From positions 372,001 through 436,000 of the forward strand of contig NZ_JACHVQ010000003.1 in assembly GCF_014190805.1 (NCBI RefSeq): a stretch of 64,000 nucleotides of DNA, given 5' to 3'. Each line of letters begins with the position of its first letter. Position 1 is the first letter of the stretch. The DNA comes from Flexivirga oryzae (GTDB lineage: Bacteria; Actinomycetota; Actinomycetes; Actinomycetales; Dermatophilaceae). A program made the translations under genes and the position numbers. Positions 46,642-56,001 of the stretch are shown one piece after another. The notes under the pieces are model-generated. The model searched no databases and had not been told where the DNA came from. It was given only the letters and a program-made list of their open reading frames with translations.

Positions 46642-48038
46642 GCGCGTCCCTTCCCGGTGCTGACGATCGGGAGGTCCACCGCGAAGGCGGGGGTGCGTGC
46701 GCCGGGTGCTGCCGTCGTCCCTGGCCGCTCGCCCGCGGTGTGCTCGGGCATGAGGTCGCAGCCCGTGCGGTCCTTGACGGTCAGCGTGGCGATGAGGCTG
46801 ATCGCGACGACGACGAACAGATAGGTGGAGACGGCGACCGTACTGCCGAAGTGGCCGACCAGCGTTTCGGCGATCGTCGGTGCGAAGGCACCGCCGAGTA
46901 CGGCGCCCATGGCGTAGCTGATGGATGATCCGCTGAAGCGGATCCTCGCCGGGAAGATCTCGGCATACAACGCCGGCAGTGGCCCGGCGGTGATGCCTTC
47001 GATAGCAGCGAACACGATCAGTGACAGGAAGACCGGGCCCACCCTGGCGGTGTCGATCAGGAGGAACAGCGGGTAGATCAAGGCCAGCATCAGGACCCAA
47101 CCGATCACGAACGTCCGACGACGGCCGATGTAGTCAGAGATCCAACCGGAGGCCCACGAGGAGACCAGCCAGACGGCCGAGCCGACGGTGATGATGTCGA
47201 GCATGGTGCTGGTGTGCAGTCCCAGCTTGTTCGTCGCGTAGCCGAGGACGAACCCTCCGGTGAGCATGTAGCCCGCGCAGTTGTTGCCCATGAAGACCAG
47301 CGTCGCCTGGATCGCCTTGCCAGGGTACTCGCGGAAAAGAGTTGTCAGTGGTGCGGATTCACTTTCCTTGGCTTCTTGGATCTGTTCGAAGACCGGGCTC
47401 TCTGCCACCTTCTGCCGGATGACGTGGCCGATGATGATCAGCACGAAGCTCAGCAGGAACGGCACACGCCAGCCCCAGCTGGTGAACTGGCCGTCGGTCA
47501 GTTTCCAGGTGAGCAGCGAGGTTGCGCCGGACGCGAGCAGCATGCCCGCAGGGACTCCCAACTGGGGGAAGGCGCCGAAGAAGCCGCGCTTCTTGTTGGG
47601 TGCGTGCTCGACCGCGAGCAGTGCGGCGCCGCCCCACTCGCCGCCGGCTGAGAAGCCTCGCACGATGCGCAGGAACATCAGCAGGATCGGTGCCCAGAGG
47701 CCGATCGAGTCGTATGTCGGCAGGAGCCCGACCAACGTGGTGCCCAGGCCCATCAGCAACAAGGTCACCAGCAGCACGATCCGCCGGCCGTGACGGTCCC
47801 CGATGCGGCCCATCACCACTGCACCCAGCGGTCGGAACAGGAAGCTGATGCCGACGGTCGCGTAGGAGATGAGGGTGGCGAGTGTGCCGCCGACCGGTTT
47901 GAAGAACGCCGGCCCGAGGACGAGTGCCGCGGCGTTCGAGTAGATGAAGAAGTCGTACCACTCGACGGTCGTGCCGATCATCGTCGCGGCCGCGACCTTG
48001 CGGCGTTCCGCGGCCGTCGTCGTAGGTGGGGTGGTCAT
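46638..48038 (-). CDS. MFS transporter, metabolite:H+ symporter type
   Basis: A 466-residue, 12-span transporter of the MHS group: GTTVEWYDFFIY near residue 22, GRIGDRHGRR after span 2, and RIVRGFSAGGEWGGA. Such proteins import aromatic or small organic acids with protons. GAAGGG precedes the ATG. The divergent promoter region holds several GTTCTG repeats, likely IclR sites. Confidence 0.93.
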   Translation of the reverse strand: MTTPPTTTAAERRKVAAATMIGTTVEWYDFFIYSNAAALVLGPAFFKPVGGTLATLISYATVGISFLFRPLGAVVMGRIGDRHGRRIVLLVTLLLMGLGTTLVGLLPTYDSIGLWAPILLMFLRIVRGFSAGGEWGGAALLAVEHAPNKKRGFFGAFPQLGVPAGMLLASGATSLLTWKLTDGQFTSWGWRVPFLLSFVLIIIGHVIRQKVAESPVFEQIQEAKESESAPLTTLFREYPGKAIQATLVFMGNNCAGYMLTGGFVLGYATNKLGLHTSTMLDIITVGSAVWLVSSWASGWISDYIGRRRTFVIGWVLMLALIYPLFLLIDTARVGPVFLSLIVFAAIEGITAGPLPALYAEIFPARIRFSGSSISYAMGAVLGGAFAPTIAETLVGHFGSTVAVSTYLFVVVAISLIATLTVKDRTGCDLMPEHTAGERPGTTAAPGARTPAFAVDLPIVSTGKGRA

Positions 48039-48085
48039 GGTCTGCCCTTCGCCAGGAGATGCCGGTGTTCTGTGATGCGGATCAT

Positions 48086-48265
48086 CGTTCTGTACAACGG
48101 ATCATATTCTGATGGGAGGAACAAATTCAACGGCTCGGATCAAGAATTTTGTACTCGTGGGTAGAACGCGTTCTGCGTAGAAGGCCATGAGTATTCCTGG
48201 CCGAGTGCCTTGACGACTCCGATCTAGGCGTCCTATGGTACGGAACATGTTCTGATGAACAGAAC
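48086..48265. promoter_or_regulatory. GTTCTGNNNAAC-type sites in MFS / dioxygenase divergent region
   Basis: CGTTCTGTACAACGG (48086-48100), the palindrome AGAACGCGTTCT (48163-48174), GAACATGTTC (48243-48252) and the 17-base palindrome GTTCTGATGAACAGAAC (48249-48265) occur together. A close match to the first lies upstream of the iclR-type gene (52323-52337). They are candidate operators of that regulator. Confidence 0.6.
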
Positions 48266-48284
48266 GAATCATGAGGAGTGAAAC

Positions 48285-48863
48285 ATGAGCGACACGAACG
48301 CCCCCAGCATCGCCGAGCTCGGACACGTCGGGGTCCGCTGCTTCGACGTCGATCTGCAACTCGACTTCTACACGCGAGTGCTCGGCCTGACCGTCACCGA
48401 CCACGACCCGAACCTCGGCAACTACTTCCTGTCGGCCCGGCCGGAGCAGGAGCACCACGAGTTCCTGCTCGCCAAGGGCAGGGACGTGCCACTCGACGGC
48501 AAGCTGATCCAGCAGGTGTCGTTCCGTTGCAACAACTTCGAGGACGTGCTCGGCTTCTACCGCCGGTTCAAGGAGAACGACACGAAACTCGACATGATCG
48601 TTTCCCACGGCAACGCCGTCGGTGTCTACTTCTACGACTCCGAGGGCAACCGTGCGGAGGTCTACTGGCAGACCGGGCTGGTCGCCAAGCAACCGTTCAT
48701 CGAGCACATCGACATCGAGACCCCGCCCGAGCAACTGCTGGACGCCATCCGCGCCTCCGTCGAGAAGTACGGCGCCACCGGATTCACCGAGGACAGCTAC
48801 CTGCAGTGGACCCGGGAGCAGGCCGGCATCGATGCCACTGACGAGTCTGCGCTCGTCGACTGA
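48285..48863 (+). CDS. VOC family extradiol-dioxygenase-like protein
   Basis: A 192-residue metalloprotein of the vicinal oxygen chelate fold. The metal ligands appear to be His in ELGHVGVRC, His in EHHEFLLAK and Glu in EGNRAEVYW, the 2-His-1-Glu set of extradiol dioxygenases. It is shorter than two-domain enzymes but plausible as a ring-cleavage enzyme with the hydrolase and hydroxylase that follow. GAGGAG precedes the ATG. Confidence 0.88.
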   Translation: MSDTNAPSIAELGHVGVRCFDVDLQLDFYTRVLGLTVTDHDPNLGNYFLSARPEQEHHEFLLAKGRDVPLDGKLIQQVSFRCNNFEDVLGFYRRFKENDTKLDMIVSHGNAVGVYFYDSEGNRAEVYWQTGLVAKQPFIEHIDIETPPEQLLDAIRASVEKYGATGFTEDSYLQWTREQAGIDATDESALVD

Positions 48864-48892
48864 TCCGTCAGCATCACGAAGGAGCAACCACC

Positions 48893-49813
48893 ATGAAGTT
48901 CGTACGATTCGAATCCGCCGACGGCACACCGGGTGTCGGCGTCGTGACCGACGAGGGATACCGGCGCATCGACGGCGCCACCGACCTGTTGCCGCTGATC
49001 GAGCAGGGCCGCGACGCACTGGCCAGGGCCGGTGAACAGGCGGTCCGGTCGGGCGGGCTGGTGGACCCGGCCACCGTGCAGACGCTGTCGCCCCTGGCGA
49101 CACCACCGACCTTCCGCGATTTCTACGCCTTCGAGCAACACGTCAAGGCCGGACGATCCTGGCGCGGCCTGGAGATGGACCCGCTGTGGTACGAGATCCC
49201 GGTCTTCTACTTCTCCAACCCCTACGCGTTCCGCGGCGAGGGCGACGTCCCGATGACGGGTGCCGAGAAGTTCGACTTCGAGCTCGAGGTCGCCGCCGTC
49301 GTCGGCAAGGGCGGCAAGAACCTCAGCGTCGACGAGGCCGCCGATGCGATCATCGGTTACTGCGTGCTCAACGACTGGAGCGGTCGTGACATCCAGCAGC
49401 AGGAGATGAAGCTGTCGATGGGCCCCGTCAAGGGCAAGGACACCGCCACCGGACTCGGCCCCTGGTTGGTGACCGCCGACGAGCTCACGCCATACAGCAA
49501 GGACAACGGCTTCGACCGGAAGATGTCACTGACCGTCAATGGGGTCGTCTATTCCGAGGCGAACTGGGCGGACGTCTACTGGTCGTTCCCGGAGATGGTC
49601 TCCTATGCATCGCGCGGCACCGAGGTCCGCCCTGGCGATGTCATCGGCTCGGGCACGTGTGGCACAGGGTGCATTCTCGAGATCTCCCGTGGCGTGGACG
49701 GTGACCGGTTCCCGTGGCTGGAGCCCGGGGACGAGGTCGTCGCCTCCATCGAGGGGCTGGGCAGCCTGCGCAATGTCGTGGTCAAGGCCGAGGAAGTGCA
49801 GCCGCTGCGCTGA
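48893..49813 (+). CDS. Fumarylacetoacetate hydrolase family protein
   Basis: A 306-residue FAH enzyme: metal ligands in EKFDFELEVAAVVG and VLNDWSGRDIQ; GDVIGSGTCGTGC near the end. It should cut a C-C bond in a ring-cleavage product such as a fumarylpyruvate- or acylpyruvate-like acid, or act on a meta-cleavage intermediate. GAAGGAG precedes the ATG. Confidence 0.93.
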   Translation: MKFVRFESADGTPGVGVVTDEGYRRIDGATDLLPLIEQGRDALARAGEQAVRSGGLVDPATVQTLSPLATPPTFRDFYAFEQHVKAGRSWRGLEMDPLWYEIPVFYFSNPYAFRGEGDVPMTGAEKFDFELEVAAVVGKGGKNLSVDEAADAIIGYCVLNDWSGRDIQQQEMKLSMGPVKGKDTATGLGPWLVTADELTPYSKDNGFDRKMSLTVNGVVYSEANWADVYWSFPEMVSYASRGTEVRPGDVIGSGTCGTGCILEISRGVDGDRFPWLEPGDEVVASIEGLGSLRNVVVKAEEVQPLR

Positions 49814-49851
49814 CGCGCGGACGGCGCTGGCATCGAAAGGAATTGGTCACT

Positions 49852-51420
49852 GTGAAGATGGACGTGTATGACGTCGCGATCGTCGGCTACGGCCCGGTCG
49901 GGCAGAGCCTGGCGATCATGCTCGGGCAGGCGGGTTGGCGCACCGTCGTCCTCGAGAAGCAGTCGGAGATCTATCCGCTGCCGAGGGCCTGCCACCTCGA
50001 TCACGAGGCGATGCGGATCTTCCAGAACATGGGGATCGCCGAGCAGGTGTCGGAGGTGATCGTTCCGGCGCGTGACTACCAACTGTTGCGTGGCGACCTG
50101 TCGGTGCTGGCCAGCCTGCCACGCATCTGGGAGACGCCGTCCGGATGGGAGCCGTCCTACCACTTCTACCAACCGGACGTGGAGGGCATCCTGGACCGCA
50201 CGGCCCTGTCCACCACGGGAGTCGAACTGCGTCGCGGTGTCGCAGTGACGGACGTGCGCGATCAGGTCGACGGAGTCGAGTTGGACGCGACCTCCGCCGA
50301 TGGCACACGCGAAGTCGTCTGCGCGCGCTACGTGATCGGCGCCGACGGCGCCAACAGCGTCGTCCGCCGGGCGGCCGGTATCGCTCAACAGGATCTCGGT
50401 TTCGAGGCAACCTGGGTGGTCACCGATCTGCTGTTGAACGAGGGGGAGGAGCCGCTCGGCGTGCCGGACACGGGTCAGGTGTGTGATCCCGCGCAGCCGA
50501 CCCACATGGCCTGGCTGGGTGGCCGGCACTACCGGTGGGAGTTCATGCTCGTCGACGACGTGGCTCCCGAAACGGCACAGCGACCCGACAACGTCTGGGC
50601 GAAGCTCGCCCGCTGGGTTACCCCGGACACTGCGGAACTGGTGCGCAGCACGGCATACACCTTCCGGTCGGTGGTGGCCGAGACGCTCAACAAGGGTCAC
50701 GTGCTGCTCGCCGGCGACTCGGGGCATCTGATGCCACCGTTCATGGGACAGGGCATGGTCAGCGGATTGCGAGACGTCGCAACGCTTTCCTGGCTCCTGG
50801 ACCGGGTCTTGCGGGGTGAGTCCCCCACGGAGCTGCTCGGCGCGTACACGGCGAGCAGATCGGCGCACGTCATCGCCTACATCGAGCAGTCGGTGGACGT
50901 CGGCCGGATCATCTGTGAGACGGATCCGGTGCTGGCGCAGGCAAAGGCGGTGCAGCTGGAGAACGATGGCGAGGCCCCACCCTTCCAGCCTCCGGTCACC
51001 GCGTTGCTGCGTCCCGGGCAGGACGATGCGGGACGGCTGTCGATCCAGCCGCGCCTCGCCGACGGACGGCTGCTCGACGACGTCGTCACCGGACTCCGGT
51101 TGCTGATCGCCGATCGGGACGCGCTGGCCGGACTCCCGGAACCCACTGCGGGTCTGCTCCGTTCGGCAAGGGTGACAACCGTGATCGTCCACGGTCCCGG
51201 TGGCACGACGTCACTCGATTCCGACGTCGTCGAAGTGGCGGAACCGGACCGGCGCTTCGGATCCTGGCTGGCGGCTGCCGGCTGTCTGGCAGCGTTGGTG
51301 CGCCCGGACGGGTATTTGTACGGCGTGGCCGTCGACAGCCACGACCTCGTCACCCTGGTGGAGACCCTTGCGACGGATCTCGGCGTCGTCGCACCGGCAC
51401 AGGTGGTGGCCCCCGCCTGA
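49852..51420 (+). CDS. FAD-dependent aromatic hydroxylase (MhpA-like)
   Basis: A 522-residue class A flavin monooxygenase: GXGXXG variant VAIVGYGPVGQSLAIML, the DG motif VIGADGANSVVRRA, and the GD motif LLAGDSGHLMPPFMGQGM. A thioredoxin-like C-terminal domain follows. It should add a hydroxyl group to a phenolic ring, feeding the VOC dioxygenase. GTG at 49852 is preferred because AAGGA is 10 bases upstream; ATG at 49858 is possible. Confidence 0.92.
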   Translation: MKMDVYDVAIVGYGPVGQSLAIMLGQAGWRTVVLEKQSEIYPLPRACHLDHEAMRIFQNMGIAEQVSEVIVPARDYQLLRGDLSVLASLPRIWETPSGWEPSYHFYQPDVEGILDRTALSTTGVELRRGVAVTDVRDQVDGVELDATSADGTREVVCARYVIGADGANSVVRRAAGIAQQDLGFEATWVVTDLLLNEGEEPLGVPDTGQVCDPAQPTHMAWLGGRHYRWEFMLVDDVAPETAQRPDNVWAKLARWVTPDTAELVRSTAYTFRSVVAETLNKGHVLLAGDSGHLMPPFMGQGMVSGLRDVATLSWLLDRVLRGESPTELLGAYTASRSAHVIAYIEQSVDVGRIICETDPVLAQAKAVQLENDGEAPPFQPPVTALLRPGQDDAGRLSIQPRLADGRLLDDVVTGLRLLIADRDALAGLPEPTAGLLRSARVTTVIVHGPGGTTSLDSDVVEVAEPDRRFGSWLAAAGCLAALVRPDGYLYGVAVDSHDLVTLVETLATDLGVVAPAQVVAPA

Positions 51421-51442
51421 ACGGGCCGGACGAGGGCGCCGA

Positions 51443-52273
51443 TCAGGCGGGGCCGTCGGGGTCAGCAGGGTGCGATACGGAGCGCCGGAACAACGTGGTC
51501 TCCAGATCGCCCACCACCGCGGCGAGGTCGGTGCGGACCGCTTCCACCTTGTCGCGCATCCGCTCTGCCGGTCCCGAGACACTGATCGCGCCCTGCGCCA
51601 TGTCGTGGGAGTCCAGCAGCGGCATTGCCACCGAGATCAGCGCCGCTTCGCTGGCCGCATCGTTGACCGCGAATCCGTCGGAGCGCACCTGCTGCAGGTC
51701 ATCGAACAACGCCTTGCGGGTCCGGATCGCGGTGTCGGTGCCGCCGTGCAGGCGCTGCGACGGGTAGAGCTGCTTCAGGCGGTCCTCGGAGGTCAGTGCC
51801 AGCAGGCACCGACCGCTCGCGGTGACGTGGGCGGGCATCCGGGTGCCGATCCGGACGCCGGCGCGCACCACCTGTGGGCTCTCGGAACCCGACACGAACA
51901 GCACCTCATCGTCCTCGCGCACCAGGAACTGTGCGGTCTCACCGGTGATGGCGGTCAGCCGGTCCAGGTAGGGCTGGACCTCCGCCTTCAGGTCCCCTGC
52001 GCCCATCACCGCAAGCCCGAGCTTCACCAGCGCGAAGCCGGCGCTGTACGACTTGTCGGCGGGGTTCTGCCGCAACATCCCGCGGTGGACGAGCGTCGAC
52101 ACCATGCGGTGAGCGGTCGAGCGGGCGACGCCGAGCTCGCGGGCCACCTCGGCGGCGCGGATGGTCGGACGGTCCTGCAACATGAGCAGGATCCGCGACC
52201 CGTTGTCGATCGACTCGATGAGGTATGGCGGCTGCGTGCCCTCGGCGGTGCCGGACGGCGGAGGTGGCTTCAT
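51443..52273 (-). CDS. IclR-family transcriptional regulator
   Basis: A 276-residue regulator with an N-terminal winged helix (IRAAEVARELGVARSTAHRMVSTL) and an IclR effector domain. It ends convergently with the hydroxylase gene and most likely controls the aromatic cluster through GTTCTGNNNAAC sites, one of which lies before its own gene. Confidence 0.93.
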   Translation of the reverse strand: MKPPPPSGTAEGTQPPYLIESIDNGSRILLMLQDRPTIRAAEVARELGVARSTAHRMVSTLVHRGMLRQNPADKSYSAGFALVKLGLAVMGAGDLKAEVQPYLDRLTAITGETAQFLVREDDEVLFVSGSESPQVVRAGVRIGTRMPAHVTASGRCLLALTSEDRLKQLYPSQRLHGGTDTAIRTRKALFDDLQQVRSDGFAVNDAASEAALISVAMPLLDSHDMAQGAISVSGPAERMRDKVEAVRTDLAAVVGDLETTLFRRSVSHPADPDGPA

Positions 52274-52322
52274 GGAGGTCCCTGATCGATGTGACGGTAG
52301 CCGAATTCTATTCAGCAGAACA

Positions 52323-52337
52323 CGTCCTGGACAACGG
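52323..52337. promoter_or_regulatory. Candidate IclR autoregulatory site
   Basis: CGTCCTGGACAACGG matches CGTTCTGTACAACGG (48086-48100) in 13 of 15 positions. It lies 50 bases upstream of the IclR-type gene start. Confidence 0.45.
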
Positions 52338-52466
52338 GTAGTTGCGTGTGGACTTTACGCCAGGGGAGAGTCGGCGAATTCGGGTGGGCTGCTTCGCGCG
52401 GTTGCATCGCACAGACACAGATTCTGCACAGTGATTGTGCGGATGAGTACCAGTTACACTCCGAAT

Positions 52467-52679
52467 ATGCGTGGATCCACCCCGGCTGAACTTCCGCACG
52501 ACCACGAATTGCTCCTCCCCGAAGGGTCGCTTCTCCTCCACATCGGCCCGTCGAAGACCGGTTCGACGGCCATCCAGATCGCCTTTGATCAAGTTCGTGA
52601 TCAACTCGGCCAGTACGGGGTCGGCTATTCCACGACGTTTCGCCGTGTCCTGAAGCCGGGGTGGGCCGTGCCTCACTAA
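52467..52679 (+). pseudogene. Sulfotransferase, 5' fragment
   Basis: Only about 66 residues of a sulfotransferase are present, with the PAPS loop LHIGPSKTGSTAIQ. Its core (LLLHIGPSKT to KPGWAV) is almost identical to the full gene at 56002, but the DNA differs at many third positions. After KPGWAV the sequence changes to unrelated bases and a stop (52677-52679). It is a truncated duplicate. Confidence 0.8.
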
Positions 52680-52690
52680 GCCTCAGCGGT

Positions 52691-52880
52691 GTCGTCGAAG
52701 CGATCTCGGCAACAACGTCGAGACCCTTCCGCGTCGGGTCGGGGATTCACGGACCGAGCACGGTGATGTGTGTGTGCGAACCGTGGATCGGACGAGACGA
52801 AGGACGGGTCGTAGAACCTGGTGCGCTCGCGCACGACGTCGTCGAGTGCGAGCACGGGTACGGCGAGCGCGGTGTGGCAA
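52691..52880 (-). pseudogene. Decayed 5' half of the 2'-5' RNA ligase-like gene
   Basis: The stretch is clearly similar to 43878-44073, including the block GACGAAGGACGGGTCGTAGAA and the HITVLGP region. Several small indels break the frame. It marks a second copy of the 43.9-45.65 kb locus. The bases between it and the IS (52881-52948) hold nothing I can assign. Confidence 0.7.
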
Positions 52881-52975
52881 ATGGGTCAACCGGTGGTGCG
52901 GCGTGCCTGGATGCCTCGCCGGGGCGCACAGCCTTGCAACGTATTCCGTGATCCATCCCGGCGTTTCCGGAGACC

Positions 52976-53930
52976 TCAATTTGTGAGTGCTGCCTCCGGT
53001 ATGAGGGCACGTTTGTGATCGTAGTGGAACTGCTCGGCCTGGTCTGGGGTCATGTCGTCGCAGTAGCTGTGCGGTCGTTCTTGGTTGTAGAACGTGACCC
53101 ATTCGGCTGTCGCCAGGGACAATTCGGCGGCTCCTGGGAAGAGGGGCTGGTTATCGACCAGCTCGTTCTTGTAGTCGGAGTTCACTGACTCGGCCAGGGC
53201 GTTGTCGTAGCTATCGCCGACACTGCCGACCGAGGCAGCGATACCGGCCCCGATCAGCTGCTGAGTGAACGCCAACGCCGTGTATTGGGATCCGGCATCG
53301 TTGTGATGGATCAAACCGGCCAAATCCGTTACCCCAGAACGCATTCGGGCCGCGATAGCGTTATCGATCGCAGCAGTCACCAGACTCACTGTCATCTGCG
53401 TGGAAACCTTCCACCCGACAATCTTGCGGGCGAAGACATCGATCACGAACGCCGTGTACGCCCACCCCGAACGGGTCCGGCAGTAGGTGAAATCGGCCAC
53501 CCATAAACGGTTCGGCTCCGCCGCCCAGAACTGGCGGTCGACCAGGTCCTTCGCCCGGTCATGGCCAGGATCAGCACACGTGGTGCGCGGACTCTTCTTC
53601 TTCAACGCGCCATGCCAGCCCATCTCGCGCATCACCCGTTCGACCGTGCACCGGGCAACATCAATCCTCGCTACGGCGCAACACAATCCACATCTTCCGT
53701 GAGCCCAAACCCTTGTAAAACATCATCTTCTGACGCAGCTTCCAGATCGCGTCGATCACCGCCGCGTCAGCGAACATGCGAGCCGTCGGCCTCTTGCGGA
53801 TGTGCTCGTAGTACGTGGACGGGGCGATGTGTAGGCCATGCTCGCTGAGCACCCGGCACATCGGATCGACGCCCCAGACAAGACCATCCGCACCCACCCG
53901 GTCGCCCTGGTGAGTGCGGATGAACCCCAC
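52976..53930 (-). pseudogene. IS3 transposase orfB, frameshifted
   Basis: The DDE transposase is split near 53662: the first part ends KMWIVLRRSED and stops, the second resumes as IDVARCTVERVMREMGW in another frame. The catalytic residues are in the second part: VADFTY, HHNDAGSQY and NALAESVNSDYK. This lies inside orfB, not at the orfA-orfB border where IS3 elements shift frame on purpose, so the copy is probably inactive unless helped in trans. Confidence 0.8.
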
Positions 53931-53932
53931 GA

Positions 53933-54262
53933 TCAGCGGTGTGGCCGGTCGATCTCGGCCGCGAAGAAACTTGCTGCGGCCTTCAAGATCCCGTTCGCCC
54001 GTTTGAGCTCAGCGTTCTCCTTACGCAACCGCGTGACTTCCTCACCATCACCAGCCGCTTGCGACACCGCAGCAGCCGCCTCCGGGATGCCGCGGACCCA
54101 CTTACGTACTGTCTCGGCCGAACCGATCCCCAGCAAGTCAGCCGTCTTCTTCATCGCCGCCCACTCCGACGAACCATCGGCCACCAACTGGGACACCATC
54201 TCCACCGCGTCCCGCTTCAAATCAGCCGGATACCGCTTCGTTCCTATCGCCATGACATCCAT
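53933..54262 (-). CDS. IS3 transposase orfA
   Basis: A 109-residue protein with a helix-turn-helix (AMKKTADLLGIGSAETVRKWVR) and a C-terminal leucine-zipper-like part (EEVTRLRKENAELKRANGIL). It is intact and binds the element ends with the orfB product. It ends just before the orfB start. Confidence 0.88.
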   Translation of the reverse strand: MDVMAIGTKRYPADLKRDAVEMVSQLVADGSSEWAAMKKTADLLGIGSAETVRKWVRGIPEAAAAVSQAAGDGEEVTRLRKENAELKRANGILKAAASFFAAEIDRPHR

Positions 54263-54304
54263 CCTTCCGTGAGACGAAGTCTCCGGAAACGCCGGGACGG
54301 ATCA

Positions 54305-54613
54305 GTTGGCCGCAGCCCGCGCTGTGTTCGCGGATCGCGAATTGGTGTCCTGACCCCTACCTGCCAGGTTCTGCCGTTCGATGACTAGAACCGCAGCTCG
54401 AGGGCGCGCTGCCACCGCACGTTGTCCTCTGATCAGCCCGCCCTCCAGCTGCGGCGGGCGCTGTGCCGCGCGCACACTCAGTGCGGACCCAGGCCATACC
54501 CGGCAATGCCATCTGAGCACGATTGCAGGCCGCAGCGGCCACAGTTGGGCGCGGAAGATGTCACCCGCGCAGGTGTGGTGAGTCGGTGGCTCGCAGTCGG
54601 TTACGCTGAGGCC
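54305..54613. other. Gene-free stretch between IS3 and the glycosyltransferase
   Basis: I see no gene or remnant I can name in these 309 bases. Promoter elements for the following gene must lie here or the gene uses a promoter from the IS; only a weak GAGG (54608-54611) lies before its ATG. Confidence 0.4.
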
Positions 54614-55708
54614 ATGTCACGACTCAACCTCGGTGGACGGGACAACATTGCTCAAGCCGATGTTGAGGAAGAGCGGGATCAGGACCTCGTCTGCCAGGCA
54701 TTGGATGGGCCTTGCAATGGTGACTGGTCGCACGCCCTTGAGGATTTCAGCCAATGCGTACGTGCTGGGTACAACAGCCGGTCCATCTGGCTGCACCTCG
54801 CCTCGGCATACGAACGTGCTGGGCGACCGTTTCGGGCCCGACACCTCACTTTCATCACCAACGACCTGTTTCCGTCGGAGATATACCAGGCGAACCGAGC
54901 ATTCGCCGCTTATGCGAAGGCTCCTGCTGAACGGGAACAGATGGCGTTGTTCCTGCACGCCAACATCCACCAGTTGCGGGAGCGCGCGCTGGCAGCAGTC
55001 ACCAAGTCGAAATCCACCGCGCGACGAATCTACATGTATTGGGACGCGGAGCCACCACCACTGACACGCATGTGCTTCGAGGCCGCCCGAAAACATCTTC
55101 CGGATGGTTACGAGCTGGTCATCCTCGATGCAGAATCGGCCCGGCGAGCGGCTCCAGAGGCCGTACGCATCGGTGCTGCAGCATCACTGGGCAAGGCACA
55201 TGTGGCCGATGTCATCCGGACCCACCTTCTCGCCGAGCACGGCGGACTCTGGATGGACGCGACTGTGCTGGTGAATCGGCGCTTTCCGTCATTCTTGGCT
55301 GAGATATCTCAGGAGGATTTCTTCCTCTTCAGATACCGCGGCTCGCGTACGGGTAACTGGTTCTGGTGGGCCGAACCCGGGAGCTATCGCTTGCAGTTGA
55401 TCAGAGCGGCACTCGACCTGTGGTTGAGCGAAGGGAGGGTGTGGTCCAACTATTTCATGTTTCACGACATCGTCGAGATGCTCTATTGGGTGGACGACCG
55501 GTACCGCTCGGACTGGGATGCAGGGTTGGCGCTCCACCCGCGGGCTGCGCTGGCGATTAAACGGGAGCTAGCCAATCCGATCACCGATGTGTTGTGGGAC
55601 GATCTGCTGACGCGCTCGCCGGTCAATAAGCTCACCTGGAAATTCCGACCCGAAGCGCTTGAGAATCCCAGGACTGCGGTATCGCGGTTGCTGCGCGGGA
55701 CCCAATGA
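54614..55708 (+). CDS. Capsular polysaccharide-type glycosyltransferase
   Basis: A 364-residue protein. After a helical N-terminal part (about 1-130) comes a Caps_synth/GT32-like domain: RRIYMYWDAEPPPLTRMCFEAA, LGKAHVADVIRTHLLAEHGGLWMDATVLV, where the DXD-like residues are in WMDAT. It should transfer a sugar to a surface glycan or a secondary product. Lower G+C in third positions than the neighbours suggests transfer from elsewhere. It lies among decayed duplicate pieces and next to a sulfotransferase. Confidence 0.8.
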   Translation: MSRLNLGGRDNIAQADVEEERDQDLVCQALDGPCNGDWSHALEDFSQCVRAGYNSRSIWLHLASAYERAGRPFRARHLTFITNDLFPSEIYQANRAFAAYAKAPAEREQMALFLHANIHQLRERALAAVTKSKSTARRIYMYWDAEPPPLTRMCFEAARKHLPDGYELVILDAESARRAAPEAVRIGAAASLGKAHVADVIRTHLLAEHGGLWMDATVLVNRRFPSFLAEISQEDFFLFRYRGSRTGNWFWWAEPGSYRLQLIRAALDLWLSEGRVWSNYFMFHDIVEMLYWVDDRYRSDWDAGLALHPRAALAIKRELANPITDVLWDDLLTRSPVNKLTWKFRPEALENPRTAVSRLLRGTQ

Positions 55709-55750
55709 ATTTCTGCCCAAGACCTGCGTGACGCGGACTGGACGTCCCAG

Positions 55751-55909
55751 CTCAGGACCGCACGTGGTCGAAGAACTCGGTGGACAGGTAACGCTCGCCG
55801 GTGTTGGCGAGGATATGGAACACCCGCGGGGCCGGGTTATCTGACACCCGGTGGCAGCGAGCGGAGTCAGGGGTGCCCGAAGCCGACGGAGAGCTGTGGA
55901 GGGTGAAGT
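55751..55909 (-). pseudogene. cysK 3' scar joined to the cysK upstream region (decayed duplicate)
   Basis: 55751-55813 matches 44579-44641 (cysK end) at 61 of 63 positions; 55814-55909 then matches 45555-45650, the DNA upstream of cysK before the RidA gene. The 913 bases between them are missing. It is a second copy of the locus with an internal deletion. Confidence 0.8.
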
Positions 55910-56001
55910 TTAAACTCCTACAAGGAGATTGGAACTGTCGGGACCGACCTGCCACGCGGCGGACACAGAGAGTGCTTGTGATCACCGGATACACTCAAGG
56001 C

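Larger units (their letters stand above)
52949..54304 (-). mobile_element. IS3-family insertion sequence with broken orfB
   Basis: The ends are 26-base inverted repeats with one mismatch (52949-52974 and 54279-54304), beginning TGATCC and ending GGAGAC, with the TG...CA termini of IS3 elements. It is 1356 bases long and carries orfA and orfB on the minus strand. The 3 bases on each side (CCG and GTT) do not match, so no target duplication is seen; later rearrangement or IS-mediated deletion is likely. Confidence 0.85.

Noticed and set aside
53925..53940. Programmed frameshift between IS3 orfA and orfB
   Set aside because: I see no A-rich slippery site at the border. The obvious frame change is inside orfB (near 53662) and looks like damage.
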